Shown: one piece after another, positions 55,380-63,774 of the stretch
Numbering within the stretch: the stretch's first letter is position 1
Layout of the letters: each line of letters begins with the position of its first letter
Assembly (NCBI GenBank): GCA_027493935.1
Contig: JAOSJV010000011.1
Span: 838,589 to 902,588 of the forward strand
From: Burkholderiales bacterium
GTDB lineage: Bacteria; Pseudomonadota; Gammaproteobacteria; Burkholderiales; SG8-39
Length of the DNA stretch: 64,000 bases
Reading direction: 5' to 3'
The notes under the pieces: model-generated
Databases searched by the model: none
What the model was told of the DNA's origin: nothing
The model's input: only the letters and a program-made list of their open reading frames with translations
Position numbers and translations under genes: made by a program

Positions 55380-56285
55380 ATGGGAGGCCCGGTCAGCTTC
55401 TTCTTCGAGGTCCTGTTCAGCGGCCTGCTCGCCGGGGTGATGTACTCGCTGGTCGCGCTCGGGTTCGTGCTGATCTACAAGGCCTCCGGCGTGTTCAACT
55501 TCGCGCAGGGCGCGATGGTGTTCTTCGCCGCGCTCACCTTCGTGTCGCTGGTCGAGCGCGGGGTGAACTTCTGGCTCGCCATGGCGATCACGCTCGCGGT
55601 GATGATCGTGCTCGGCGTCCTCACCGAGCGCGTGGTGCTGCGCCCGCTCATCAACCAGCCGCAGATCACGCTCTTCATGGCTACGATCGGGCTCGCGTTC
55701 TTCCTCGAGGGCCTCTCGCAGGGGATCTGGGGCTCGCAGCCGCACGGCTTGGACATCGGCATCCGCGACGAGCCGATGGAGTGGCTTGCAGAACGTACCG
55801 GAATGTTCCTGAGCCAGTTCGACCTGTTCGCCGCGGCGATCGCCGCGGTGCTGGTGACCGTGCTCGCGCTCTTCTTCCAGCGCACGCGCATCGGGCGCGC
55901 GCTGCGGGCGGTCGCGGACGACCACCAGGCCGCGCTCGCGGTCGGCATCCCGCTCAAGCAGATCTGGGCCATCGTGTGGGCAGTCGCCGGCTTCGTCGCG
56001 CTGGTGGCCGGACTGCTGTGGGGCGCCCGCACCGGCGTCCAGTTCGCCCTCACCTTCGTCGCGCTCAAGGCGCTGCCGGTGCTGATCCTCGGCGGCTTCG
56101 AGTCGATCGCGGGCGCGATCGTCGGCGGCCTGATCATCGGCGCGAGCGAGAAGCTCGCCGAGGTCTATCTCGGTCCGTACGTGGGCGGCGGCATCGAGTC
56201 GTGGTTCCCGTACGTGCTCGCTCTCGCATTCCTGCTGATCCGGCCGGAAGGACTGTTCGGCGAGAAGCACATCGACCGTGTCTAG
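55380..56285 (+). CDS. livH: ABC transporter permease LivH
   Basis: A 301-residue permease from the ATG at 55380 (MGGPVSFFFEVLFSGLLA), with GGAG upstream. About eight hydrophobic helices include YSLVALGFVLIYKASGVFNF and FAQGAMVFFAALTFVSLV, the diagnostic LivH start. The EAA-like loop is VADDHQAALAVGIPLKQIWA, and LPVLILGGFESIAGAIVGGL precedes the last helices. It would form the inner-membrane channel with LivM. It follows livG by 28 bp. Confidence 0.93.
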   Translation: MGGPVSFFFEVLFSGLLAGVMYSLVALGFVLIYKASGVFNFAQGAMVFFAALTFVSLVERGVNFWLAMAITLAVMIVLGVLTERVVLRPLINQPQITLFMATIGLAFFLEGLSQGIWGSQPHGLDIGIRDEPMEWLAERTGMFLSQFDLFAAAIAAVLVTVLALFFQRTRIGRALRAVADDHQAALAVGIPLKQIWAIVWAVAGFVALVAGLLWGARTGVQFALTFVALKALPVLILGGFESIAGAIVGGLIIGASEKLAEVYLGPYVGGGIESWFPYVLALAFLLIRPEGLFGEKHIDRV

Positions 56286-56319
56286 ATGAAGTGACCCGAC
56301 AGGCGCCGCAAAGGAAGCC

Positions 56320-57396
56320 ATGCTCTACCGCGAAGCCGGCCAGTTCCGCGCCACCTACGCCGAGGACCAGCAGATCTTCCCGCTCCGGCAGGACCGGATC
56401 GGCATCGCCGCCGTCCTCGTCCTCGCCTTCGTCGTCATCCCGCTCGCGGGCAACCAGTACTGGCTGAGCGCGATCCTCACGCCGTTCCTGATCTTCGCGC
56501 TCGCCGCGCTGGGGCTGAACATCCTCACCGGCTACGCCGGTCAGCTCTCGCTCGGCACCGCCGCGTTCATGGCGGTCGGCGCCTTCGCCACCTACAACTT
56601 CGTGCTGCGCGTGCCGGGCATCCCGATCCTGGCGGCGTTCGCGCTCGCCGGGATCTGCGCCGCGCTGGTGGGCATCGCGTTCGGCCTGCCGAGCTTGCGG
56701 ATCAAGGGGTTCTACCTCGCGGTGGCGACCCTCGCCGCGCAGTTCTTCGTGCTGTGGGCGATCCAGCGCATCGGTTGGATCACCAACTACAGCGCGTCGG
56801 GCGTGATCACCGCGCAGAACTACTCGATCCTCGGCATCCCGATCGAAACGCCGGTTTCAAAGTACGTGCTCACACTCTCGATCGTGACGGTGCTCGCGCT
56901 GCTGGCGAAGAACCTGGCGCGAAGCGAGACCGGACGTGCGTTCATGGCGGTGCGCGACATGGACGTGGCGGCCTCGGTGATCGGCATCCCGCTGATGAGG
57001 ACGAAGCTGCTCGCGTTCGCGATCAGCTCGTTCTACTGCGGGGTGGCGGGCGCGCTGTACGCCTACACCTACCTCGGCACGGTGGAGCCCGAGGCGTTCA
57101 ACCTCGACCTCTCGTTCCGCATCCTGTTCATGATCATCATCGGCGGGGTCGGCTCGGTGCTCGGCTCGTTCCTGGGCGCGGCGTTCATCGTGCTGCTGCC
57201 GATCGTGCTGAACTACGTGGTTCCGCCGATCTCGGAGGCAACCGGCATCGAGATCTCGCACGCAATCATCTCCAACCTGGAGCTGATGGTCTTCGGCGGC
57301 CTGATCATCTTCTTCCTGATCGTGGAGCCGCACGGCCTCGCCCGGCTGTGGCAGATCGGCAAGGAGAAGCTGCGCCTCTGGCCCTTCCCGCACTAG
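56320..57396 (+). CDS. livM: ABC transporter permease LivM
   Basis: A 358-residue permease from the ATG at 56320 (MLYREAGQFRATYAEDQQ). The first hydrophilic ~30 residues are followed by about nine helices. ALAALGLNILTGYAGQLSLG is the LivM hallmark, VRDMDVAASVIGIPLMRTKL the ATPase-contact loop and MIIIGGVGSVLGSFLGAAFI the late helix. It would pair with LivH. It lies 34 bp after livH. The gap to the next gene (105 bp) holds a promoter candidate. Confidence 0.93.
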   Translation: MLYREAGQFRATYAEDQQIFPLRQDRIGIAAVLVLAFVVIPLAGNQYWLSAILTPFLIFALAALGLNILTGYAGQLSLGTAAFMAVGAFATYNFVLRVPGIPILAAFALAGICAALVGIAFGLPSLRIKGFYLAVATLAAQFFVLWAIQRIGWITNYSASGVITAQNYSILGIPIETPVSKYVLTLSIVTVLALLAKNLARSETGRAFMAVRDMDVAASVIGIPLMRTKLLAFAISSFYCGVAGALYAYTYLGTVEPEAFNLDLSFRILFMIIIGGVGSVLGSFLGAAFIVLLPIVLNYVVPPISEATGIEISHAIISNLELMVFGGLIIFFLIVEPHGLARLWQIGKEKLRLWPFPH

Positions 57397-57416
57397 GCGC
57401 GGTGGGGTCGGCCGGA

Positions 57417-57445
57417 TTGGACATCTTACGGAATTCGTCTAACAT
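57417..57445 (+). promoter_or_regulatory. Sigma-70-like promoter for the substrate-binding protein gene
   Basis: TTGGAC at 57417-57422 and TAACAT at 57440-57445 are separated by exactly 17 bases. The patch is clearly AT-richer than the flanking genes. Transcription would start about 50 bases before the ATG at 57501. A separate promoter here would give the highly needed periplasmic receptor its own expression level inside the Liv operon. Confidence 0.45.
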
Positions 57446-57500
57446 GACCCGTTCACATTTCTGGCGTTTCCAGGGAATGGCCACCACGAGGAGAGAAATC

Positions 57501-58820
57501 ATGAAACCAAGCAAGTACCTAGCTGCCGGCGTGGCGCTTGCCGCCGCCGTGCTGGCCGGCGGTGCGCTCGCCCAGGCGAAGGAGCAGTTCATTCCGGCCA
57601 ACGGCTACTGGGTCGGACCGTACGCGCCGGGCGGATCGGGCTTCTTCGGCGGCATGCTCGACTACTTCCAGCTTCTGAACGAGCGCGACGGCGGCATCAA
57701 CGGGGTGAAACTCACCTGGGAGAAGTGCGAGACCGAGTACAACAACGCGCGCGGGGTCGAGTGCTACGAGCGCCTGAAGGCCAAGGGTTCGACCGGAGCC
57801 ACGGTCATCCACCCGCTCTCGACCGGCATCACCTACTCGCTGCTCGAGAAGGCGCCGGCCGACAAGATCCCGCTCATCTCGATGGGCTACGGCCGCACCG
57901 ACGCCGCGGACGGGCGCGTCTTCCCGTACGTCTTCCCGCTGATCACCACCTACTGGTCGCAGAACACCGCCAAGATCAAGTTCATCGGGATGCGCGAAGG
58001 CGGGATGGACAAGCTGAAGGGCAAGAAGATCGTGAACCTCTATCACGACTCGGCCTACGGCAAGGAGACCATCCCGGTCCTCGACGCGCAGGCGAAGAAG
58101 TACGGCTTCACGGTGACCCACATCCCGGTACCGCACCCGGGCAACGAGCAGCAGTCGCAGTGGCTGCAGATCCGCCAGATCCGGCCCGACTGGGTGATCC
58201 TGCGCGGCTGGGGCGTGATGAACCCGACCGCGATCAAGGCGGCGCAGCGGGTCGGTTTCCCGCGCAACAAGATGCTCGGCGTGTGGTGGTCCGGCGCCGA
58301 GGAGGACGTCATCCCGGCCGGCGACGCCGCCAAGGGCTACATCGCCGCCGGCTTCAACCTGCCCGGCACGAGCTTCCCGGTGGTGCAGGCGATCATGAAG
58401 AACGTGTACGGCAAGGGCAAAGGCGAAATGGAGGACCGCTCGCGCATCGGCTCGATCTACTACACCCGCGGGCTTGTCGCCGGCATCGTCACCGCCGAGG
58501 CGATCCGCACGGCGCAGGAGAAGTACGGCAAGGGCAAGCCGATCACCGGCGAGCAGATGCGCTGGGGTATCGAGAACCTCAACATCGACGAGAAGCGGCT
58601 GAAGGAGCTCGGCGCGGTCGGGCTGATGCAGCCGCTCAAGGTCACGTGCATGGACCACGAGGGCGGCGGCGCGGTGAAGTTCCTGCAGTGGGACGGCGCC
58701 AAGTGGAACGTCATCACCGACTGGATCGCTTCCGACCAGTCGATCGTCCGGCCGATGATCGAGGAATCCGCGGCGAAGTACGCCAAGGAAAAGGGCATCA
58801 CCCCGCGCGACTGCAAGTAG
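57501..58820 (+). CDS. Periplasmic substrate-binding protein of the Liv-type transporter
   Basis: A 439-residue receptor from the ATG at 57501 (MKPSKYLAAGVALAAAVLAG) with GAGGAGAG upstream. The signal peptide ends near GGALAQA. The two-lobed fold of Liv-type receptors follows: FFGGMLDYFQLLNERDGGIN, KCETEYNNARGVECYERLKA, VIHPLSTGITYSLLEKAPAD and WVILRGWGVMNPTAIKAAQR. It binds the transported solute and delivers it to LivHM. The large size and close FadD-like partner suggest a carboxylate or aromatic solute rather than an amino acid. This is inference from context. Confidence 0.92.
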   Translation: MKPSKYLAAGVALAAAVLAGGALAQAKEQFIPANGYWVGPYAPGGSGFFGGMLDYFQLLNERDGGINGVKLTWEKCETEYNNARGVECYERLKAKGSTGATVIHPLSTGITYSLLEKAPADKIPLISMGYGRTDAADGRVFPYVFPLITTYWSQNTAKIKFIGMREGGMDKLKGKKIVNLYHDSAYGKETIPVLDAQAKKYGFTVTHIPVPHPGNEQQSQWLQIRQIRPDWVILRGWGVMNPTAIKAAQRVGFPRNKMLGVWWSGAEEDVIPAGDAAKGYIAAGFNLPGTSFPVVQAIMKNVYGKGKGEMEDRSRIGSIYYTRGLVAGIVTAEAIRTAQEKYGKGKPITGEQMRWGIENLNIDEKRLKELGAVGLMQPLKVTCMDHEGGGAVKFLQWDGAKWNVITDWIASDQSIVRPMIEESAAKYAKEKGITPRDCK

Positions 58821-58998
58821 CCTGAAGCGCGGCCGCCGGGTGCGTTCGGCGCACCCGGCGCCGCGAGAGTCCTGTGCAGGCCGGCTCGAGCGAGCCGGCC
58901 TGCGCGGCCGCTCTCGCCGCCGCGGGCGCTGTGCGCGCCGCGGCGCCAGCCCGCGATACGCGCCACCCACCGCCCATTTCACTTTCGCGCACCCGCCC

Positions 58999-59832
58999 AT
59001 GTCGGCAGTGATCAACCCCCAGCCAGCGGCCCAGACGTACCTGACGGTCAACAACGTCGAGGTGATCTACGACCACGTGATCCTGGTTCTGAAGGGCGTC
59101 TCGCTCCAGGTCCAGAAGGGCCAGATCGTGGCGCTGCTCGGCGCGAACGGCGCCGGCAAGACCACCACGCTGAAGGCCATCTCCAACCTGCTGCGCGCCG
59201 AGCGCGGCGAGGTGACCAAGGGCTCGATCGAGTTCGACGGCCGGCGCGTCGACCAGCTCACCCCGAACGAGCTGGTGCGCATGGGCGTGTGCCAGGTGAT
59301 GGAGGGGCGCCACTGCTTTCAGCACCTGACCGTCGAGGAGAACCTGCTCACCGGCGCGTTCACCCGCAGCGTCGGCCGCGCCGAGCTGCGGCGGGATCTC
59401 GAGCTCGTCTACGACTACTTCCCGCGGCTGAAGGAGCGGCGCGGGTCGCTCGCCGGCTACACCTCCGGCGGCGAGCAGCAGATGACCGCGATCGGCCGCG
59501 CGCTGATGGCCCGCCCGAAGATGATCCTGCTCGACGAGCCTTCGATGGGCCTCGCGCCGCAGCTGGTCGAGGAGATCTTCGGCATCGTGAAGAGTCTGAA
59601 CGAGAAGGAGGGTGTCTCGATCCTGCTCGCCGAGCAGAACACCAACATCGCGCTGCGCTTCGCCGACTACGGCTACATCCTCGAGAACGGGCGCGTGGTG
59701 ATGGACGGCGCTGCCGCGAGTCTCGCGCAGAACGAGGACGTGAAGGAGTTCTACCTCGGGCTCTCGGCGGGCGGGCGCAAGAGCTTCCGCGACACCAAGT
59801 TCTACCGGCGGCGCAAGCGCTGGCTTTCGTGA
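58999..59832 (+). CDS. livF: ABC transporter ATP-binding protein LivF
   Basis: A 277-residue ATPase from the ATG at 58999 (MSAVINPQPAAQTYLTVN). Walker A is [18 protein letters not shown], the signature is YTSGGEQQMTAIGRALMA, Walker B is MILLDEPSMGLAPQ and the His switch reads AEQNT (Q-N in place of His, as in LivF). VCQVMEGRHCFQHLTVEENL contains the Q-loop. The C-terminus (LSAGGRKSFRDTKFYRRRKR) is a longer basic tail, common in this operon type. It pairs with LivG. The 178-bp gap before it contains no gene. Confidence 0.92.
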   Translation: MSAVINPQPAAQTYLTVNNVEVIYDHVILVLKGVSLQVQKGQIVALLGANGAGKTTTLKAISNLLRAERGEVTKGSIEFDGRRVDQLTPNELVRMGVCQVMEGRHCFQHLTVEENLLTGAFTRSVGRAELRRDLELVYDYFPRLKERRGSLAGYTSGGEQQMTAIGRALMARPKMILLDEPSMGLAPQLVEEIFGIVKSLNEKEGVSILLAEQNTNIALRFADYGYILENGRVVMDGAAASLAQNEDVKEFYLGLSAGGRKSFRDTKFYRRRKRWLS

Positions 59833-59834
59833 AG

Positions 59835-59870
59835 GTGAGTGCGTGAGCGCGTGAATGCGTGAATGCGTGA
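59835..59870. repeat. Short tandem repeat, 8-bp unit GTGAATGC-like
   Basis: Four and a half copies of an 8-base unit (GTGAGTGC, GTGAGCGC, GTGAATGC, GTGAATGC, GTGA) lie directly after the livF stop and before the PaaK-like gene. The unit varies at two positions. It could change length by slippage, but nothing shows that it controls expression. Confidence 0.6.
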
Positions 59871-59915
59871 CCCGAGACGAGCCGACCACACTTCCTCACG
59901 CCTTCGCATCTTCAC

Positions 59916-61164
59916 ATGGAACACTTCGACCCGCTCGAGACGCGCGATCCGGAGGCACGCGAGCACGCGCTTTTTTGCGGCGTTGCCGGCGCAGCTCGAG
60001 CACGCGATCGGCAACGCGCCCGGTTTCGCGCGCATCCTCGCCGGCGTCGATCCGCGCGAGGTCGCGAGTCGCGCTGCGCTCGCGCATCTGCCGGTCACGC
60101 GCAAGGCGGACCTGAAGGAGCTGCAGCGCGCCGATCCGCCGCTCGGCGGCCTGAACGCCACTCCGGTGCCGAAGCTCGCGAAGCTCTTCGTCTCGCCGGG
60201 ACCGATCTACGAGCCGGAGGGGCACGCGAAGGACTGGTGGCGACTCGCCCGCGGGCTCTTCGCCGCTGGATTCCGCGCCGGCGATCTGGTCGTCGACACC
60301 TTCGCCTACCATTTCACGCCGGCCGGCTCGATGCTCGAGACCGGCGCGCTCGCGCTCGGCTGCACCGTGGTGCCGACCGGCGTCGGCCAGACCGAGATGC
60401 AGGTGGCGACGCTCGCCGACCTCGGTGTCAACGGCTACATGGGCACGCCTTCGTTCCTGAAGGTCATCGTCGACAAGGCCGACGAGATCGGGGCCGACAT
60501 CTCCCGCATGAGAAAGGCCATGGTCGGCGCCGAGTACCTGCCGCCGGCGCTGCGCGAGGCGATGCGCGCGCGCGGCATGCATGTCGCGCAGATGTACGCC
60601 ACCGCCGACCTCGGCCTGATCGCCTACGAGTCGATCACGCCCGACGGCGCCGTCAACCCCGGCCTGATCGCTGACGAGTCGATCATCCTCGAGATCGTGC
60701 GGCCAGGGACCGGCGACCCGGTGCCCGAGGGCGAGGTCGGCGAGGTGGTGGTCACGACCTTCAATCCTGACTATCCGCTGATCCGCTTCGGCACCGGCGA
60801 TCTTTCGGCCGTGCTGCCCGGGTACAGCCCGTGCGGCCGCACCAACGTGCGGATCAAGGGCTGGATGGGGCGCGCGGACCAGGCCACCAAGGTGAAGGGC
60901 ATGTTCGTGCAGCCCTCCCAGGTCGCCGAGGTGCTCCGGCGCCACGGCGAGGTGGCAAGAGCGCGGCTCGTGGTCGACAACGCGGGCGGCCAGGACCGCA
61001 TGACGCTGCGCTGCGAGGTGGCGAGCGGTGGCGACGCGCTCGCCCGGGCGATCGTCGAGACGATCCGCGACGTCACCAAGCTGCGCGGCGAGGTTGCATT
61101 CTTCGCGCCCGGCACCCTGCCGAACGACGGCAAGGTGATCGAGGACGCGCGCAAGTACGATTGA
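59916..61164 (+). CDS. Phenylacetate-CoA ligase-like adenylating enzyme (frameshifted near start)
   Basis: Restored length 415 residues, start ATG 59916 (MEHFDPLETRDPEAREHA). An extra T in the six-T run 59969-59974 shifts the frame; removing it gives EHALFAALPAQLEHAIGNAP and makes the length a multiple of three. PaaK-like marks are VPKLAKLFVSPGPIYEPEGH, GCTVVPTGVGQTEMQVATLA, VAQMYATADLGLIAYES, LIRFGTGDLSAVLPGYSPCG and KVKGMFVQPSQVAEVLRRHG. It would activate an aryl or alkyl carboxylate to a CoA ester. It follows livF by 83 bp and likely acts on the imported solute or a product of it. Confidence 0.87.
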
Positions 61165-61202
61165 GAGTTGAGAGTTCATCGCGCGCCGGGGGAGCTCGTG
61201 CC

Positions 61203-61358
61203 ATGATGGTCTTGCCGTTCGTGCTGCTGATCGTGGCCGCGCTGCTCGCGACGCTCGGTCTGCGCCGCGTCTCGGTCGGCGCGTGGTTCCTCGCGATGGC
61301 TGGACTTCTCTACATGCTCAGCCTGCGCGTGGGCGATTTCGCCAGCCTGACGCTCTAG
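61203..61358 (+). CDS. DUF5993-type small membrane protein
   Basis: A 51-residue protein from the ATG at 61203 (MMVLPFVLLIVAALLATL). Two hydrophobic helices (VLPFVLLIVAALLATLG and VGAWFLAMAGLLYMLSL) are joined by a basic turn (LRRVS). The end (RVGDFASLTL) and size match the DUF5993 proteins that lie next to a DsbB-like gene. The DsbB-like gene begins 4 bp after its stop here, which supports the call. Function unknown. Confidence 0.65.
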   Translation: MMVLPFVLLIVAALLATLGLRRVSVGAWFLAMAGLLYMLSLRVGDFASLTL

Positions 61359-61362
61359 CCCC

Positions 61363-61905
61363 GTGGCCGCGATCGCCCGCGTCATCAGCTTCCTCGCGTT
61401 GTTCGCGACCTGCGCGGTCCTGCTGTTCGTCCTGTACTGGCAGCTCGTCGGCGGCGAGGTTCCCGGGTCGCTCGCGCTGATGCAGCGCATCGCGCTGGTC
61501 GGCGTCGGGTTCGGCTTCCTGCTCAACGTGCGCTTCGGCGCATCCGAGTCGCACTTCGGCGTCGTGATCGTGAGCGCCGCGCTAGGACTTGCGATCGCAG
61601 CGCGCCAGATGCTCGTCTATGCTGCAGCGAATGGCGGCGCGGTCGGCCCGCAGGTGTTCGAGTGGCACTTTTACACCTGGACGCTCGTCGGCTTCTTCGC
61701 GGCGATCGTGCTCGCCGGGGTGATGCTCTTCATCGAGGGCCAGTTCGTCGAGGGCGTGCGCGACACCCGGCCGAGCGGCGCCGCCCAGGCGGCCGGCTGG
61801 CTGTTCGTGCTGGTGGCCCTCGCGCACGCGGTCTCCGCGCTCTTGCAGTGCGGCTTCGAGGCATGCTTCGACGGCGCTCCGGGCTACGGGCTGTTGCGCG
61901 GGTGA
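61363..61905 (+). CDS. DsbB-like membrane protein lacking the CPLC motif
   Basis: A 180-residue protein from a GTG at 61363 (AAIARVISFLALFATCAV). Four to five hydrophobic helices match the DsbB-like partners of DUF5993. Where those proteins have PCPLCLLQR, this one has PGSLALMQRIALVGVGFG, so both redox cysteines of the first loop are gone. The family's LLNVRFGASESHFG and RQMLVYAAANGG stretches are kept. The remaining cysteines are one in the first helix and a pair near the C-terminus (LLQCGFEACFDG). It cannot run the normal DsbB quinone relay. A role with the next gene, whose GTG overlaps its stop, is possible. Confidence 0.75.
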   Translation: MAAIARVISFLALFATCAVLLFVLYWQLVGGEVPGSLALMQRIALVGVGFGFLLNVRFGASESHFGVVIVSAALGLAIAARQMLVYAAANGGAVGPQVFEWHFYTWTLVGFFAAIVLAGVMLFIEGQFVEGVRDTRPSGAAQAAGWLFVLVALAHAVSALLQCGFEACFDGAPGYGLLRG

Positions 61906-62777
61906 GGCGGGTCGGGCTGCTCGTCCTGGCGCTGTGCGCGGCCGGCAGCGCGGCTGCGCAGGCGCCCGTGCAGCAGCCGACACAGGCGCCCGGCGAGGAA
62001 GTCCCGTTCGTGCCGACGCCGCAGAACGTGGTGGAGGCGATGCTCAAGCTCGCCGAGGTGCGGCCCGGGGACTTCGTCATCGACCTCGGCTCGGGCGACG
62101 GGCGCATCGTGATCACCGCGGTGCGCCAGTTCGGCGCCGAGGGGCTCGGCATCGACTACGACGCGAGCCTGGTGCGCGAGGCGACCGAGGCGGCGGCCCG
62201 TGCCGGCGTCTCGGAGCGCGCGAGCTTCCGCAAGCAGGACTTCTTCGAGACCGACCTCTCGCAGGCGACCGTGCTCGCGCTCTACCTGCTGCCCGAGTAC
62301 AACCGTGCGCTACGCCCGCGCATCCTCGAGCAGCTGCGCCCCGGCGCGCGCGTCGTGTCGCACGACTGGGACATGGGCGACTGGGAGCCCGACGAGAAGA
62401 TCACGGTGCCTGCGCCGGAGAAGACGCTCGGCGGCACCCAGACGAGCACCATCTACCTGTGGCGCGTGCCGGCGCAGGTCGCCGGCAACTGGCGCGCGCG
62501 GCTCGGCGCGGGCGGCGAGCTCGAGCTCGATCTCGAGCAGCGGTTCCAGCGCGTCGGCGGCAAGGTGCGCTACCGCCAGGTCGAGTGCCCGATCGAGGCG
62601 GCGACGCTCTCCGGCGACCAGCTCGCGCTGCGCGCCTGCGAGGGGCGAAATCGCCTGCAGCTCGCGGGCAGGGTGCACCGCGACCGCATCGTCGGCACAG
62701 TCTCGCGCGGCGGCGCGCCGCCCACCCAGTTCCGCGCCGTGCGCCCGCGCGCGAGCCCGTTCCCGGCGCTGCGGTGA
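61902..62777 (+). CDS. Exported class I SAM-dependent methyltransferase-like protein
   Basis: A 291-residue protein. The GTG at 61902 overlaps the DsbB-like stop (GTGA) and begins a signal peptide (RRVGLLVLALCAAGSAAAQA). The mature protein starts with a Pro/Gln linker, then the SAM fold: FVPTPQNVVEAMLKLAEVR, DFVIDLGSGDGRIVITAVRQ, GLGIDYDASLVREATEAAAR and FRKQDFFETDLSQATVLALY. A beta-rich C-terminal domain follows (GELELDLEQRFQRVGGKVRY). SAM is not expected in the periplasm, so either the helix is a membrane anchor or the protein has another use. Confidence 0.8.
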   Translation: MRRVGLLVLALCAAGSAAAQAPVQQPTQAPGEEVPFVPTPQNVVEAMLKLAEVRPGDFVIDLGSGDGRIVITAVRQFGAEGLGIDYDASLVREATEAAARAGVSERASFRKQDFFETDLSQATVLALYLLPEYNRALRPRILEQLRPGARVVSHDWDMGDWEPDEKITVPAPEKTLGGTQTSTIYLWRVPAQVAGNWRARLGAGGELELDLEQRFQRVGGKVRYRQVECPIEAATLSGDQLALRACEGRNRLQLAGRVHRDRIVGTVSRGGAPPTQFRAVRPRASPFPALR

Positions 62778-62853
62778 CGCGCCCCGGTCCCGCGAGCCCA
62801 CCCGTTCTCGCTGTCCGCGCCGCCGCAGCGATGCTCATCCCCGGGAGAAGCGA

Positions 62854-63774
62854 GTGAAGGCCACGACCCTCGAGTACGCGGTGGACGGACGCGTCTGCCG
62901 CGTCACGCTGGAACCGCCCGCGGCGGCTCAACGCGATCAACGCCGCGATGCCGGGCGAGATCCGCCGCGCGATCGAGGCGGCGAACGCCGACGAGCGCGT
63001 GCACGTGATCGTGCTCGCCGGCGCCGGGCGCGCCTTCTGCGCCGGCTACGACCTCAAGGCGTTCGCGGAAGCGGGGGCGCAGGAAAGGCGGCGCGAATCC
63101 GGTCACCCAGGACATGCCCTGGGATCCGATGCGCGACTACCGCACCATGAAGGGCTGGACCGAGGACTTCTTCTCGATCTGGCGCAGCTACAAGCCGGTC
63201 GTCTGCAAGGTGCACGGCTATGCGGTCGCCGGCGGCTCGGACATCGCGCTGTGCGCAGACCTCGTCTTGATGGCGGAGGATGCGCGCATCGGCTACATGC
63301 CTGCCCGCGTGTGGGGCTGCCCGACGACCGCGATGTGGGTATACCGCCTCGGCGCCGAGCGTGCCAAGCGCATGCTGCTCACCGGCGACACCATCGACGG
63401 GCGCACCGCCAAGGCCTGGGGCCTGGTGTACGACGCGGTCCCCGCAGGCGAGCTCGATCGGGCGGTCGAGGCGCTCGCTGCGCGCATGGCGGGCGTGCCG
63501 AAGAATCAGCTCATGATGCAGAAGCTGATGATCAACCAGGCCTACGAGAACATGGGGCTCGCGAACACGCAGATGATCGCGACGCTGTTCGACGGGGATC
63601 ACGCGCCACTCGCCCGAGGGCCTCTGGTTCAAGCGCCGTGCCGAGACGCACGGCTTTCACGACGCGGTCGCGTGGCGCGACAGTGGGCGCCCGATTCCCG
63701 AGGGCGCCGCCGCGAAGCGTGCGGTACGGCCGGCGACGCGGCGACGCAAGACGACGCAACGGAGGAAAGCATGA
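62854..63774 (+). CDS. Enoyl-CoA hydratase/isomerase family protein (three frameshifts)
   Basis: Restored length about 305 residues from a GTG at 62854 (KATTLEYAVDGRVCRVTL) after GGGAGAAG. Three extra bases (near 62922, 63080 and 63596) break the frame; removal of all three gives one chain and a length divisible by three. Crotonase marks are RLNAINAAMPGEIRRAIEAA, VHVIVLAGAGRAFCAGYDLK (oxyanion hole), VCKVHGYAVAGGSDIALCAD (second oxyanion Gly) and RIGYMPARVWGCPTTAMWVY. It would hydrate or isomerise an enoyl-CoA. The next gene's ATG overlaps its stop, and both probably act on the CoA ester made by the upstream ligases. Confidence 0.85.

Noticed and set aside
59835-59870. Tandem GTGAATGC units as a CRISPR-like or phase-variable array
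   Set aside because: Units are 8 bases with no spacers and lie between genes in a stable operon; too short and imperfect for CRISPR and not in a coding or promoter position that would switch expression.
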